Source: Verrucomicrobiota bacterium (GTDB lineage: Bacteria > Verrucomicrobiota > Verrucomicrobiia > Limisphaerales > UBA11358). From it: a stretch of DNA of 43,597 nucleotides. The notes below the pieces were generated by a model that saw only the letters and a program-made list of their open reading frames with translations, made no database searches and had not been told where the DNA came from. Positions 24,837 to 34,050 of the stretch are shown in pieces. Positions within the stretch are counted from its first letter, which is position 1; each line of letters begins with the position of its first letter. The position numbers were made by a program, and so were the translations under genes. The stretch covers positions 1-43,597 of the forward strand of contig JAGWMQ010000015.1 of NCBI GenBank assembly GCA_028873125.1, in the 5' to 3' direction.

Positions 24837-25037
24837 ATGAAGCCCCCAGAGTCCAGCGAGTTTGAAAGAGCGGCCGCAGCCCGCTCCGACAGCGGGTTGT
24901 TGCGCGACTTGTGGGGCTTTCTCAAGAACAACAAGAAGTGGTGGTTGTTGCCCATCCTTGCGGTGTTCCTGATTCTGGGCGCCCTCATTCTCCTGTCGAG
25001 CACCGGCCTGGCGCCGTTCATCTACACCCTGTTCTGA
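24837..25037 (+). CDS. DUF5989-family single-span membrane protein
   Basis: A 66-residue protein. A hydrophilic N-terminus leads to LLRDLWGFLKNNKKWWLLPI and then one strong transmembrane segment (about residues 36-56) ending TGLAPFIYTLF. This LWxFLKxNKKWWLLP pattern with the APFIYTLF tail is what I know as DUF5989, a tiny protein linked to carbamoyltransferase and SxtJ genes. Function unknown. It ends the plus-strand trio and converges on the SGNH-TPR gene. Confidence 0.78.
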   Translation: MKPPESSEFERAAAARSDSGLLRDLWGFLKNNKKWWLLPILAVFLILGALILLSSTGLAPFIYTLF

Positions 25038-25164
25038 ACCCGAAAACCGAAATTGTTCGGGGGTTCAATGCGCGAATCTTTCGGGGAGTTCTCGTGGAAA
25101 ACATCCGGCGCACCGAACCGTTCCGGGGATTCGCGGACGCCATCGCGCGCCGAACCGCTGGACG

Positions 25165-25216
25165 CGAGGCGCGTCCCGCCACACCCGAAGCGGGTGTGCT
25201 CCCCAAGTCCGGTTTT
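25165..25216. repeat. dispersed palindromic repeat, copy A
   Basis: A segment of about 50 bp that contains a perfect hairpin CACACCCG-AAG-CGGGTGTG (25180-25198), then GCTCCCCAA and CCGGTTTT. A diverged copy in the same orientation lies at 27955-28008. Both sit just beyond the 3' end of a minus-strand gene. It may work as a REP-like transcript end or terminator, but there is no long U-tract. No gene is seen in the surrounding 25038-25227 gap. Confidence 0.55.
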
Positions 25217-25227
25217 CGCGTAAACCG

Positions 25228-27747
25228 TCAGCGCGCTTTCTCCGCGCCGAGCTTGGCGCGCAGGGCGCGGACGTATTCGAGCGCGACCGCGTTGGTGGGA
25301 CTGCGTTGGAGCGCCTCCTTAAATTGTGCCAGCGCCTCCGGGTCGCGGCCGATCTTGGTCAAGGCGATGGCGAGGTTCAACCGCGCCTCCACCAGATCGG
25401 GCATGATCCGCACCGCGGCGCGGAATTGCTCGACCGCCTCCGCGGTCTGCCCGGCGCGGCCCAACGCCAGGCCGTAGAGGAAACGCGCCGCCTCCGAATC
25501 CGGCTCCAGTTGCACCGCCGTCCCAAACTGTCCCACGGCATCCGGTTGGCGACCCAGGGCCGCCAGGCATTGCCCCGCCGCGATCCGCAAGGCCGGGTCC
25601 AACGGGCTCAACCGGATGGCGCTCTCGTAATTGGTGGCTGCCGCCTCGAACCAGCCGCGGCTCTGGCAGAAGCGCGCCAGTTCCGTCAGCTCCGCCGCGC
25701 GATGAATGGGGTTGGCCAGGGCCTGGCGGTAACATTGTTCCGCCTGGTTGGTTTCTCCCGCCGCTTCGAGGGCCTGGCCCAGCCCCAGCCACGCCAAGCC
25801 GAAGCGCGGATTGACGGCCAGGGCGCGCCGGAATTCGCGTATCGCCGCCGCGCGCCGGTCCAGTTTCAACAATGACTCGGCCAGGTTCTGCAGCGCCCAG
25901 ACGTTCTGCGGATCAAGTTCAAACGCGCGCCGGAGGGCGGGTATGGCCTGCTCGTAATGCTGTTGCTGCGCGAGCAGAAACCCGAGTTGCGCCCAACCAA
26001 CGGAACTGCTAGGCAGCAGCGCCACTTGGCGTTGGGCCGCGGCCGACGCGGCCGCCAAGTCGCCCGCGGCCTGCTGCAGGGCGGCCAGTTGCGCATACAA
26101 GGCCGGGTCGCCGGGCGCCGCCGCCACCGCCTGTTCGCAATCGGTCAGGGCGCGGCGGAGACCGGCGGGCCGCGTCGCCGGCGCCAGCTTCTCCATCAAC
26201 GTCTTCACCTGCCGCACCTGCGCGTCGTGATTGAGTTGCCCGGTGAACGGCGGGTCGGTCAGGCGGGTGAAGATGTCGGCAAGCGCCCGGGCCTGGTCCC
26301 AGTCCGACCAGGCCAGCCGCCGGGCGCAATCGGCTTCCGACGGCCACGGCCGGGCCGCGGCGGGGCGAGACTTGATTGATGCCGGCAGTAATTTTTCCAA
26401 TTGCGCGGCGATGGTTTTGGCCAGCAGATAATTGCCGTCGAAGTTCAGGTGAACGTGCTCGTAAAAAAAATTTCCTCCGGGCAGACCGTCCGGGCTTTGT
26501 TCCGCGAAAACGAGCGCGGCGTCCGCCAGCAAAACGCGCCGGTCTCTCTGGCTTGTGGCGGCCTGGCGGATCAGTTCGTTGAGCCGGCTGTCGCAACGGA
26601 ATCGCAACGTGTCCAGGTCGCGCGCCGCGCGGAAGTCGCGTTGCGCCTCCGGGATCCGGTCCAGCGCCAGAGCGCAGTCCCCCTGCCGGAAACGCAGGTC
26701 GGCGACCGTGCCGTCAATCTGCCCGGCCTCCTTGAAAAACGTCTCCGCCGTTTGATTCTGTCCGGCCTGCTCCGCTGCGACGCCCTGCTGGTACCATTCT
26801 TTCCATCGGGCCTGGTCCGGCGCGGACAGTCCAGGCTGGAATTCAGAGCCGAACGGCGCGCAATCCTTCAAGTTGACGGCGACGGTGCTCAACACGATGC
26901 CCACGCCGCGGCGTTCGCCGGCGCGGAGAATGTCCTCCAGGTTCCGCGCGAAATGGTCATAGACCGCCGCCATGCGCGGGTCGTCGGCCCGGACCTGGCG
27001 GTGGAGAAACATTTCCATGCCGCCCCACTCGCTCTTGTCCAGCGGCGGCTTCTCGATGCGGCGGCGGAGGGCGTCCAGCGCCTGCCCGACGCGCGTGGTC
27101 TTGAGGGCGAGCGTGGCGCTGATGAGGGGCAGCGGCGGCGCTTCGGAGCCGAACACGGTGCCCGCGCCGAACGGCCCGACCACCTCGTTGTTGCCCAGGT
27201 AAATGACCCACAGGTCGCCGCCGGCCCCGGCGCAGTCGCGGGCGATAGGCAGGACGACGTTGGAATTGATGGCGGTCATGGCGGCGTTGACCACTTCAAA
27301 ATGGACGCCGGGATGGCGCAGGCTCAAAAGCGCCTGCAGCATCCGCGGCAGGCCGAACTGCGGCTGCGGGTCGCCGAAGGCCGCCGAGCCGCCGAAGACG
27401 AAAATCCGCACCGTGCCGGGCGGCTTGATTTGGGGAATGGAAAACGGATCCGGCAGACGCGCCATCTGCGGTCCGAAGAACCGCCAGCCGAACCGGTTGT
27501 TTTCAATAAAGGTTTTCCGGCCGTCGTGCGAGGAAGGCAACAGGAACGCCGTCGGGTAGCCAAACCCCGCCAGCCGCAGGATCAATTCGAGCAGCGCCAG
27601 ACAAATGGCTGGCGCGCCCACCGCCGCGAGCAGCCGGAAGGCCCACAATTTCCAGCCGGCAACCGCCGGCGGAATCGCGGAGGCCGCGCGGCCCGGCGGG
27701 TTGGCCGCCGGGGACGGCGGCGCCTTGGGCTTCCGGCGTTTGTTCAT
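25228..27747 (-). CDS. membrane-anchored SGNH-like hydrolase with TPR repeats
   Basis: An 839-residue protein. Residues about 30-62 hold a membrane anchor (LLAAVGAPAICLALLELILRLAGFGYP). An SGNH/GDSL-type domain follows with FVFGGSAAFGDPQPQFGLP (block I Ser), NAAMTAINS, YLGNNEVVGPFG (block III Asn) and, much later, HVHLNFDGNYLLA, which can supply the catalytic His. The C-terminal 370 residues are TPR repeats (for example AIPALRRAFELDPQNVWALQNLAE and AVEQFRAAVRIMPDLVEARL). It may be a carbohydrate or glycan esterase or deacylase with a protein-binding scaffold. SGNH proteins of this kind are often near carbamoyltransferase-SxtJ-DUF5989 trios; here it is on the opposite strand. ATG 27747 gives a basic N-terminus before the anchor. 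Confidence 0.82.
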   Translation of the reverse strand: MNKRRKPKAPPSPAANPPGRAASAIPPAVAGWKLWAFRLLAAVGAPAICLALLELILRLAGFGYPTAFLLPSSHDGRKTFIENNRFGWRFFGPQMARLPDPFSIPQIKPPGTVRIFVFGGSAAFGDPQPQFGLPRMLQALLSLRHPGVHFEVVNAAMTAINSNVVLPIARDCAGAGGDLWVIYLGNNEVVGPFGAGTVFGSEAPPLPLISATLALKTTRVGQALDALRRRIEKPPLDKSEWGGMEMFLHRQVRADDPRMAAVYDHFARNLEDILRAGERRGVGIVLSTVAVNLKDCAPFGSEFQPGLSAPDQARWKEWYQQGVAAEQAGQNQTAETFFKEAGQIDGTVADLRFRQGDCALALDRIPEAQRDFRAARDLDTLRFRCDSRLNELIRQAATSQRDRRVLLADAALVFAEQSPDGLPGGNFFYEHVHLNFDGNYLLAKTIAAQLEKLLPASIKSRPAAARPWPSEADCARRLAWSDWDQARALADIFTRLTDPPFTGQLNHDAQVRQVKTLMEKLAPATRPAGLRRALTDCEQAVAAAPGDPALYAQLAALQQAAGDLAAASAAAQRQVALLPSSSVGWAQLGFLLAQQQHYEQAIPALRRAFELDPQNVWALQNLAESLLKLDRRAAAIREFRRALAVNPRFGLAWLGLGQALEAAGETNQAEQCYRQALANPIHRAAELTELARFCQSRGWFEAAATNYESAIRLSPLDPALRIAAGQCLAALGRQPDAVGQFGTAVQLEPDSEAARFLYGLALGRAGQTAEAVEQFRAAVRIMPDLVEARLNLAIALTKIGRDPEALAQFKEALQRSPTNAVALEYVRALRAKLGAEKAR

Positions 27748-27954
27748 GGCCGAGTCATAAGGCAAAACGACTTTCGGAGAAAGCCGTTTCGGGAAGTTCG
27801 GGGCGTTGAGCGGGTTTCAACGGCGTCTCCGGGAAACTAAATGTGGAAAGCGATCAGCGCCGCGCGTGCGGTTTTCCGCACCCTCGCGGGAAACTCCGGG
27901 CACAGGAGAACGCCCCGAATGCTCGCCGAACGCCGCCGGCAAAAACGCTGGGCG

Positions 27955-28008
27955 CGGGGCGCGTCCTGTCACACCCGAGGGCGGCTGCGCTCCCCAACGC
28001 CGGCTTTT
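27955..28008. repeat. dispersed palindromic repeat, copy B
   Basis: A diverged version of the repeat at 25165-25216. It shares GGCGCGTCC, CACACCCGA, GCTCCCCAA and the CCGG/TTTT end, in the same orientation, but the hairpin is degenerate. It lies directly behind the stop of the GH51 gene at 28013. The remaining 27748-27954 gap has no gene, only a short hairpin (GTGCGG-TTTT-CCGCAC, 27866-27881). Confidence 0.5.
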
Positions 28009-28012
28009 GGAT

Positions 28013-30400
28013 TCACCTTTCTGCAAAACGCAGGACCGTGACGGAATTGCCCGGAAACGTCCGGCGCAAAGCGTCGCCGTGGAAGTTGAAGGTCTCGGTC
28101 TCGGGCGAAACGCGCGTCGGCTGCGCCAGTGAATTCTCGTCCCACGGACTGTCCGACGTGAGGACGATGGCCCGGCCCGCGCCGGTCAGGTCTCGCGCCC
28201 CGCGCAGGTTAATTTCGGTGCGGACCGGAACACTGGCGGTGTTGACCACTTTCAGGATGATGTCGCCGGTCCGGCTGTCGTGCGCGGCGCTGGCGTAGAG
28301 GGCGTGCGTGGTCAGGCGCGGCTCGCGAATGTCGTGGATGAGTTTGCCGTCCAGCCAGCAGCGGATGCGGTCGCCCTGAAGCTGGACGCGGATGTCATAC
28401 CACCGCCCGGTTTCGACGTGGCCGGACTTGCCGTCCCGGGTGCCGTCCAATTCCACGGCGTCCTGGGTGTTGTTCCAGCCGGCGATGTTCCACCAGTTCC
28501 GGTCCTGGTCGTTGCGGATGTGAAAGAGGACGAGGAACCCTTCGCGGCCGGCCAGTTTGCGGGCCTTGAGTTCCAAGGTGTAATCGGTCCAGGAATTGTC
28601 GCCGGCGAGGGCGCGGATGAACTCCCTTTGCGCCGTCTGCCGCAGCACGCCGTCCTGGACGCTCCATTGGGCGCCGGCGCCGAGCAATTTCCAGCCGCCG
28701 GCGTTTCGGCTGAAGTCGGAGGCGAACAAGACCTTGCCGTCGGGCGCGGTGACTTTGACGTCCTTGAACTCGGCGGCCGTGTTCCAAGTGCCCACGCCAA
28801 TGCAGCCGCTGGCGGGTTTTTCCTTCACTTCGCCCGAATCCACCGCGATGGGGAGTGTCACGTCGCCGCGGTTGTTGCTGAACATCCGCTGGACGTGGTA
28901 GCTGGGCGAGCCATACCAGCGTGAACTGTCGAAGCTGATCAAGTCCGGATTCCACGCGCGGTGGTGAACGTTGACGAACAACGGCGCGTAACTGGCCATC
29001 TTCACAACGTCCGAATTGCGCTCCAGGCCGGTCATGAACGCGGCCTCGCCGACGGCCGCGCGGAGGTTGCCCTGGCCGGCCTTCTGGGTGACGGCGTATT
29101 CGCCGACAAAAATCTTCGGGCCGCGGCGGTCGTAGTGGTCGTATTGGCCGGCGCGCCGCATGAAGGCCCCGGGCGATTCGTAGTAATGCTCGTCCACGAT
29201 GTCCGGTCTTGGATTTAGCGGGTGCGTGCCATCCATCAAACTGCTGGTGGCGATGAGTTTGATGCCCGGATAGTTCGCGCGGATGGCGTTGACCAACAGC
29301 GCCCAGCGCTGCCAGTAGGCCGGCCCGCCATTCTCGTTGCCGATTTCCATGTATTTCAAATGGAACGGCGCCGGGTGGCCGGCCTGGGCGCGGAGCGAAC
29401 CCCAGACGGAATTGGTCGGGCCGTTGGCGTATTGAATGGCGTCGAGCGCGTCCTGGATCCACTGGCCCATCCGGCTCGACGGCACGACGCGGCCGTTCAG
29501 GGCCATGCCACAGTTGATGCCGAAGACCGGCTCGGCGCCGAGGTCTTCGCAGAGTTGAAGGTATTCGTAAAAGCCCAGGCCCTGGGTGGTGTTGTAGCCC
29601 CACGTGTTCCAGAGCGGCGTGCGCGCGTCAATGTCGCCAATCGTGGATTTCCAGTGATACATGTGCGCGATGTCGTCGCCTTCAATCCAGTTGCCGCCGG
29701 GAAAACGCATGAAGGACGGGTGCAGCGCGTCGAGCGCCTGGCACAGGTCCGCGCGCAGGCCGTGATTTTTCCAGGTCCGGTCCGGCATCAGCGACACCAT
29801 GTCGAGACAGAGGACTCCATGACCCGCGCCGGAAATTTCCAGATGCGCCGTCGGGTCGCTGTCCGAAGCGGCGAGGTCGAGCGCGTGGTAACGCCAGTCG
29901 CTGGTCAGCCCGGAGATCTCCCCCCGGGCGAGCACCGCGCCCGCGGAACCGATGATCTTTACGGTGAGCGGGCCGCTAAAATTCTCCCCGCGCGCCGCGG
30001 CCTTGAAGGCATAGCCCTCACCCTGGACGATGTTCATGCCCCAATAACCGTCGTTCTCCAGGGTGAATCCGCCATGCACGTCCAGGCGCAGGTAGTGAAG
30101 GTTGAAGGTGTTGAGCGGGCGCGCGCCCTCGATCGTCATCGTGGTGTTGCCGCCGGGGGCGTTGGTCAGTGTCCAATGGTCCGGCTGCCCCGAATCCTCG
30201 AACGAGCGGTTGCGGACCAGTTCCGGATAAATGCCGCCGTCCGCGGAAAGATTGATGTCCTCGAAGAAAATGCCCCACAACATCGGCGACACGGCGTGGC
30301 CGGGCTTGGCGGCGTCCACTGTGATGGCGGCCTGGGCGAAGACCAGGTTGGTCAGCAGGCAACCTGCCGAAATCAACAGAACAGTTTTGATGAATTTCAT
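28013..30400 (-). CDS. GH51 alpha-L-arabinofuranosidase, secreted, with inserted jelly-roll domain
   Basis: A 795-residue GH51 enzyme that removes arabinofuranosyl side chains from arabinan or arabinoxylan. The signal peptide is residues 1-22. ISPMLWGIFFEDIN-type residues open the fold, then comes a CBM4/9-like sandwich (NRSFEDS to VSLMPD). The barrel follows with SFMRFPGGNWIEGD, the acid/base Glu in YMEIGNENGG and the nucleophile Glu in FVGEYAVT. Between barrel and C-terminal sandwich is an extra concanavalin-like or DUF1080-like domain (about residues 530-690; LFASDFSRNAGGWKLLG, IAGWNNTQDAVE). ATG 30400 begins the signal peptide; the upstream extension is non-coding. It lies 56 bp after a larger GH51 paralogue and is probably in the same transcript. 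Confidence 0.93.
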   Translation of the reverse strand: MKFIKTVLLISAGCLLTNLVFAQAAITVDAAKPGHAVSPMLWGIFFEDINLSADGGIYPELVRNRSFEDSGQPDHWTLTNAPGGNTTMTIEGARPLNTFNLHYLRLDVHGGFTLENDGYWGMNIVQGEGYAFKAAARGENFSGPLTVKIIGSAGAVLARGEISGLTSDWRYHALDLAASDSDPTAHLEISGAGHGVLCLDMVSLMPDRTWKNHGLRADLCQALDALHPSFMRFPGGNWIEGDDIAHMYHWKSTIGDIDARTPLWNTWGYNTTQGLGFYEYLQLCEDLGAEPVFGINCGMALNGRVVPSSRMGQWIQDALDAIQYANGPTNSVWGSLRAQAGHPAPFHLKYMEIGNENGGPAYWQRWALLVNAIRANYPGIKLIATSSLMDGTHPLNPRPDIVDEHYYESPGAFMRRAGQYDHYDRRGPKIFVGEYAVTQKAGQGNLRAAVGEAAFMTGLERNSDVVKMASYAPLFVNVHHRAWNPDLISFDSSRWYGSPSYHVQRMFSNNRGDVTLPIAVDSGEVKEKPASGCIGVGTWNTAAEFKDVKVTAPDGKVLFASDFSRNAGGWKLLGAGAQWSVQDGVLRQTAQREFIRALAGDNSWTDYTLELKARKLAGREGFLVLFHIRNDQDRNWWNIAGWNNTQDAVELDGTRDGKSGHVETGRWYDIRVQLQGDRIRCWLDGKLIHDIREPRLTTHALYASAAHDSRTGDIILKVVNTASVPVRTEINLRGARDLTGAGRAIVLTSDSPWDENSLAQPTRVSPETETFNFHGDALRRTFPGNSVTVLRFAER

Positions 30401-30456
30401 AGAATGTGAGTTTTCAGTCGGAGCGGGTTTGACAAAAGCGCGGATCTTGTGACGGT

Positions 30457-33400
30457 TTATTCCTGCAAGCGAAAAAATTGCGCGCCGTCGGAGTCCGGCA
30501 GGATGACCTGCCACAAATTGCCGACGATTTGCGGCGCGGGCGACACGGGCGTCCAGGCGCCGGAAACCAGATTGGTGCGCGTCAGGAGGGTGCAGGCGGC
30601 GGCGGCCAGCGGCCACGACAGCGTCAGGTGGCCGGACGAGACGGCCGCGTCGGGCACGGGGACCACGAAGGTCAACGGCTGGTCCGGCCCCAGCGCCTGC
30701 GTGGCGGCGATTTCCCGGGGCGTCAGCGCGCCGTCGTAAATCCGGAACTCGTCGAGGGTCAGGTCGGGATACGGGTCCACGTTGTAAAGCGACCGGCCGA
30801 CGTAGTTGAGCACGTCGGTGACGGAACTCATGGACGTGGTCACGGCATTGTTCAGCGCCGCCAGCGCGCCGTTGGTGTAAAGGGCCAGATACCTGGCCGG
30901 CGGATCATAGACCGCCACGAAGTGGAGGTTGGTGTGGTAGCTCAAGTCGCCGGCGCCGGCGGCGTTTTGTTCGCCGTCGTAGCCGGGATCGGCGGCGGTG
31001 ATGGCTATGCGCCCGCCTTGAGGCGCGCAAAAAATATAGTCCTCGCCGGCGCCGCCGGCGTCCGTGTTGCCGAAACCGTAGAAGAAACAGTTCACCGGCA
31101 GTTGGTCCGGGAAAGTGACCCAGGACTCGATGGTCACCGCCGGGTAATTGCTGAGAATCCCGGCCGGCAGTTGGACGTATTGCCGGCTGCCCGAAGCCAG
31201 GGTCAGTTGGCCGTTGGCAAAAGTTCCGCCGTTCGGCAGAGCGCCGTTCCAGGCGGGGCCGCCCGCCGAATCGGCGACGCTCGCGCTTCCCGAAGGCTCG
31301 CTGAAGCTGTAACGGTGAACCATCGAGAGCGGCTGGCCGACGACCTGCACGGATTGCGTGGCGTCCAGGCCCAGGCTGCCGTAGGTGGCGGTGATGACGG
31401 TGACGCCCGGACCGACTCCGGTGACCTTGCCGCCGGCATCTACCGCCGCCACACCCGGGTCCGCCGACGACCAGGCGATGGCATGGCTGGCATTGGTGGC
31501 CAAGTTGACCGGGCTGGCCGAGCCGGTTTTCCAGCCCCACAACGTTGCCGGCGCGCTTTGGCCGGTGTTGATCGGCGACGGAATCTGGAGTTGGAGGTTG
31601 GTGAAGGTGTTCAGGCCGCCGGTCGCCAGCCGCAGCACAGAAAGTGAATAGGCCGGCAGCGTCAGGGAGAAATTCGTTCCGGCGTTGCTGATTGCGTTGG
31701 TGACCGGGAAAACGCTTGTCGGGTCGGCCAGGGAATTTTCGTCCGCCGGATTGCCCGTCAGTTGGATGAGCGCAGCGGCGGGCGCAACCGAGTTGACGCC
31801 GTTGATCTGGAACGTCGTGGCCACCGGCTGGCCGTAGGGATTGACGGCCTTGACGATAACGTCGCCGCCGGATCTCGCGTAGCTGGAGGAGACAAACAGT
31901 CCGGCGGGATTCGGGTAGGTGACATCATGCACCAACTGACCATCAAGGTAGCACTGGATGCGCGGGCCGGTCAGGACGATGCGGATGTCATACCATTGAT
32001 TGGTCCGGATGGGAATGTCGGAGGTGACCTGGCTGCCGACGAGGGATTTGCCGCCGTTGACCATTTGTTCGATGCCGTCCAGCGTGTTGTTCCAGCCGCC
32101 GATGTTCCACCAGGTCCAATGGTTGTCGTCCAGCCAGTTGAACAAGATCAGGAACCCCTCGTTGCCGCCGACCTTGCGCGCCTGGAGGGTGAGGGTGTAG
32201 TTGCTCCAGTTGGTGTCGCCCGTCGTCGAGCGACAATCGGTGGTGATGGCGGTTTGCTGATAGAGTCCGCCGCCGGCGCTCCACGCGCCGTTATAGACGC
32301 GCCAGCCCGGCGCGTCGGAGGTGAAATCGCTCTGGTAAAGGGTCACGCCGTTGCTGGTGACGACGATGTTGGTGTATTGAACCGACGTGTTCCACGACCC
32401 CAGCCCGACGGCGCCGTGGGGCGTCGGCGCCACGTTGGAAGAAAACGTCACGTCCGTCGGCAGTCCCATGTCGCCGCGGTTCAGCGAAAACATTTGCTGG
32501 ACGTAATACGACGGCGTGCCATAAACCTGCGTGCCGTTGAAGTAAATCAAGTCGGGGTTCCAATCCTTGTTGTTCAGGTTGGCAAACAGCGGCGCGTAGG
32601 AGGCCATTTCCACCACGTCGGAATTGCGTTCCAACCCGGTCATGAACGCCGCTTCGCCCAGGGCGCCGGTCAGGTCGCCGTTGCCGACGCCGGCGGTGGC
32701 GGCGTATTCCCCGACGAACACCTTCGGACCGGTGCGGCTGGCATTGTCGAACAGTCCGGCGTTCTGCTCGAACCACGCCGGCGAGTTGTAGAAATGCTCG
32801 TCCATGATTTCCACCGGGCGCGAGCCGGGAATGCCGCCCCAATTGTCGGCGATGAGGCGCATGTCCGGGTAATTGGACTTGATGGCGTCGTAGAACATGG
32901 CGTAGTTGGCGTTGTAGGCCGCGCCGCCGTTTTCGTTGCCGATCTCCACGTAGCGCAAATGGAACGGCGCGGGATGGCCGTCGGCGGCGCGTTGCGCGCC
33001 CCAATAGGTGTTGGTGTCGCCGTTGGCAAACTGGATGGCGTCCAAGGCCTCCTGCACCCAGGGACCGAGCTGGCTCGTGGGGACCGCGTTTTGATGCACG
33101 TCCATCCCGACGTTGATGCAAAACAGCGGCGTCGCCCCGAGGTCCTCGCACATTTGCAGATACTCCTCGTAGCCCAGGCCGTTGCCGACCATGTAACCCC
33201 AGATGTTCGCCCGCTCGGTGCGGTTGGCCGGATCGCCGACGGTCGGCTCCCAATGATACGCGTTGGAAAGGCTCATGCCGTCCACCCAACTGCCGCCGGG
33301 AAACCGCACGAACGACGGGCGCAGATTGTCCAGCATGTCCGCCAAATCGGGCCGCAGCCCGTTGGTCCGGCCATGAAACGTCGCCGCCGGAAACAGCGAG

Positions 33401-34050
33401 ACAAAATCCAGATACACCGTGCCGGCCTGCAAAAGGCGCAACGCCAGCCGCGCCGACGGGTCCGTCGCGTCGGGAACCAGCGGCACCGCGAAGTGTTGCC
33501 AGCCGGCGGTCAGCCCTGTGGCGTTCGTTTGGGCATACGTGACTCCGTTGGTTCCTTCCAACGACACCCGGAGGGCGCCGCCGAACCCGCTCGCGGCGCG
33601 CGCGTAGAAACCGAGGTTGTAGGTCGCGCCGGCGGTCAGTGGGATTCCCCAGTAGCCGCCGTTGGCCGCGCCGACGGCGCCCACGCCCCCGGTCATGGTC
33701 AGCTTCAAACACTGCGGATTGGCCGCGCTCAACGGCAGCGAAGTGTCCAGGCTCATTTGCCCCGCCGCCGAGCCGCTCGTCACCAGTGTCCAGTAAGGTA
33801 TCGAGTTCGTGGAGGCTTCAAACGACCGGTTCCGCAGGAGTTCCGCGTAAAGACCGCCGTCGCCGGCGCTGTTGATCTCCTCGAAAAAAATACCGAACAG
33901 GTTGGTGCTGATCGCCGCGCCCGGCTGGTCGGCGTGAATGGTGACGTCGGCCTGGTTCGATTGGGCGCGCAGGGTCAACGCCGCGCTGATCCCGATCCAC
34001 AGGATCAGCATCCGGTCGAGGGACCAGGCGTAGTGTTTTCGGCTTTTCAT
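30457..34050 (-). CDS. large multidomain GH51 arabinofuranosidase with Ig-like and LamG modules
   Basis: A 1197-residue secreted protein. After the signal peptide (ending LTLRAQS) it repeats the plan of its neighbour: IFFEEINSAGDGG, a CBM4/9-like sandwich, the GH51 barrel with SFVRFPGGSWVDG, acid/base Glu in YVEIGNENGG, nucleophile Glu in FVGEYAAT, an inserted jelly roll (YQSDFTSDAPGWRVYNG, IGGWNNTLDGIEQ) and the C-terminal arabinofuranosidase sandwich. It then adds a BIG2-like domain (WSSADPGVAAVDAGGKVTGV), a LamG domain (HRYSFSEPSGSASVADSAGG to LDEFRIYDGALTPREIA) and a terminal segment ending FFRLQE, common in verrucomicrobial exported proteins. ATG 34050 fits the signal peptide. Operator repeats sit 46 bp upstream. 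Confidence 0.92.
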   Translation of the reverse strand: MKSRKHYAWSLDRMLILWIGISAALTLRAQSNQADVTIHADQPGAAISTNLFGIFFEEINSAGDGGLYAELLRNRSFEASTNSIPYWTLVTSGSAAGQMSLDTSLPLSAANPQCLKLTMTGGVGAVGAANGGYWGIPLTAGATYNLGFYARAASGFGGALRVSLEGTNGVTYAQTNATGLTAGWQHFAVPLVPDATDPSARLALRLLQAGTVYLDFVSLFPAATFHGRTNGLRPDLADMLDNLRPSFVRFPGGSWVDGMSLSNAYHWEPTVGDPANRTERANIWGYMVGNGLGYEEYLQMCEDLGATPLFCINVGMDVHQNAVPTSQLGPWVQEALDAIQFANGDTNTYWGAQRAADGHPAPFHLRYVEIGNENGGAAYNANYAMFYDAIKSNYPDMRLIADNWGGIPGSRPVEIMDEHFYNSPAWFEQNAGLFDNASRTGPKVFVGEYAATAGVGNGDLTGALGEAAFMTGLERNSDVVEMASYAPLFANLNNKDWNPDLIYFNGTQVYGTPSYYVQQMFSLNRGDMGLPTDVTFSSNVAPTPHGAVGLGSWNTSVQYTNIVVTSNGVTLYQSDFTSDAPGWRVYNGAWSAGGGLYQQTAITTDCRSTTGDTNWSNYTLTLQARKVGGNEGFLILFNWLDDNHWTWWNIGGWNNTLDGIEQMVNGGKSLVGSQVTSDIPIRTNQWYDIRIVLTGPRIQCYLDGQLVHDVTYPNPAGLFVSSSYARSGGDVIVKAVNPYGQPVATTFQINGVNSVAPAAALIQLTGNPADENSLADPTSVFPVTNAISNAGTNFSLTLPAYSLSVLRLATGGLNTFTNLQLQIPSPINTGQSAPATLWGWKTGSASPVNLATNASHAIAWSSADPGVAAVDAGGKVTGVGPGVTVITATYGSLGLDATQSVQVVGQPLSMVHRYSFSEPSGSASVADSAGGPAWNGALPNGGTFANGQLTLASGSRQYVQLPAGILSNYPAVTIESWVTFPDQLPVNCFFYGFGNTDAGGAGEDYIFCAPQGGRIAITAADPGYDGEQNAAGAGDLSYHTNLHFVAVYDPPARYLALYTNGALAALNNAVTTSMSSVTDVLNYVGRSLYNVDPYPDLTLDEFRIYDGALTPREIAATQALGPDQPLTFVVPVPDAAVSSGHLTLSWPLAAAACTLLTRTNLVSGAWTPVSPAPQIVGNLWQVILPDSDGAQFFRLQE

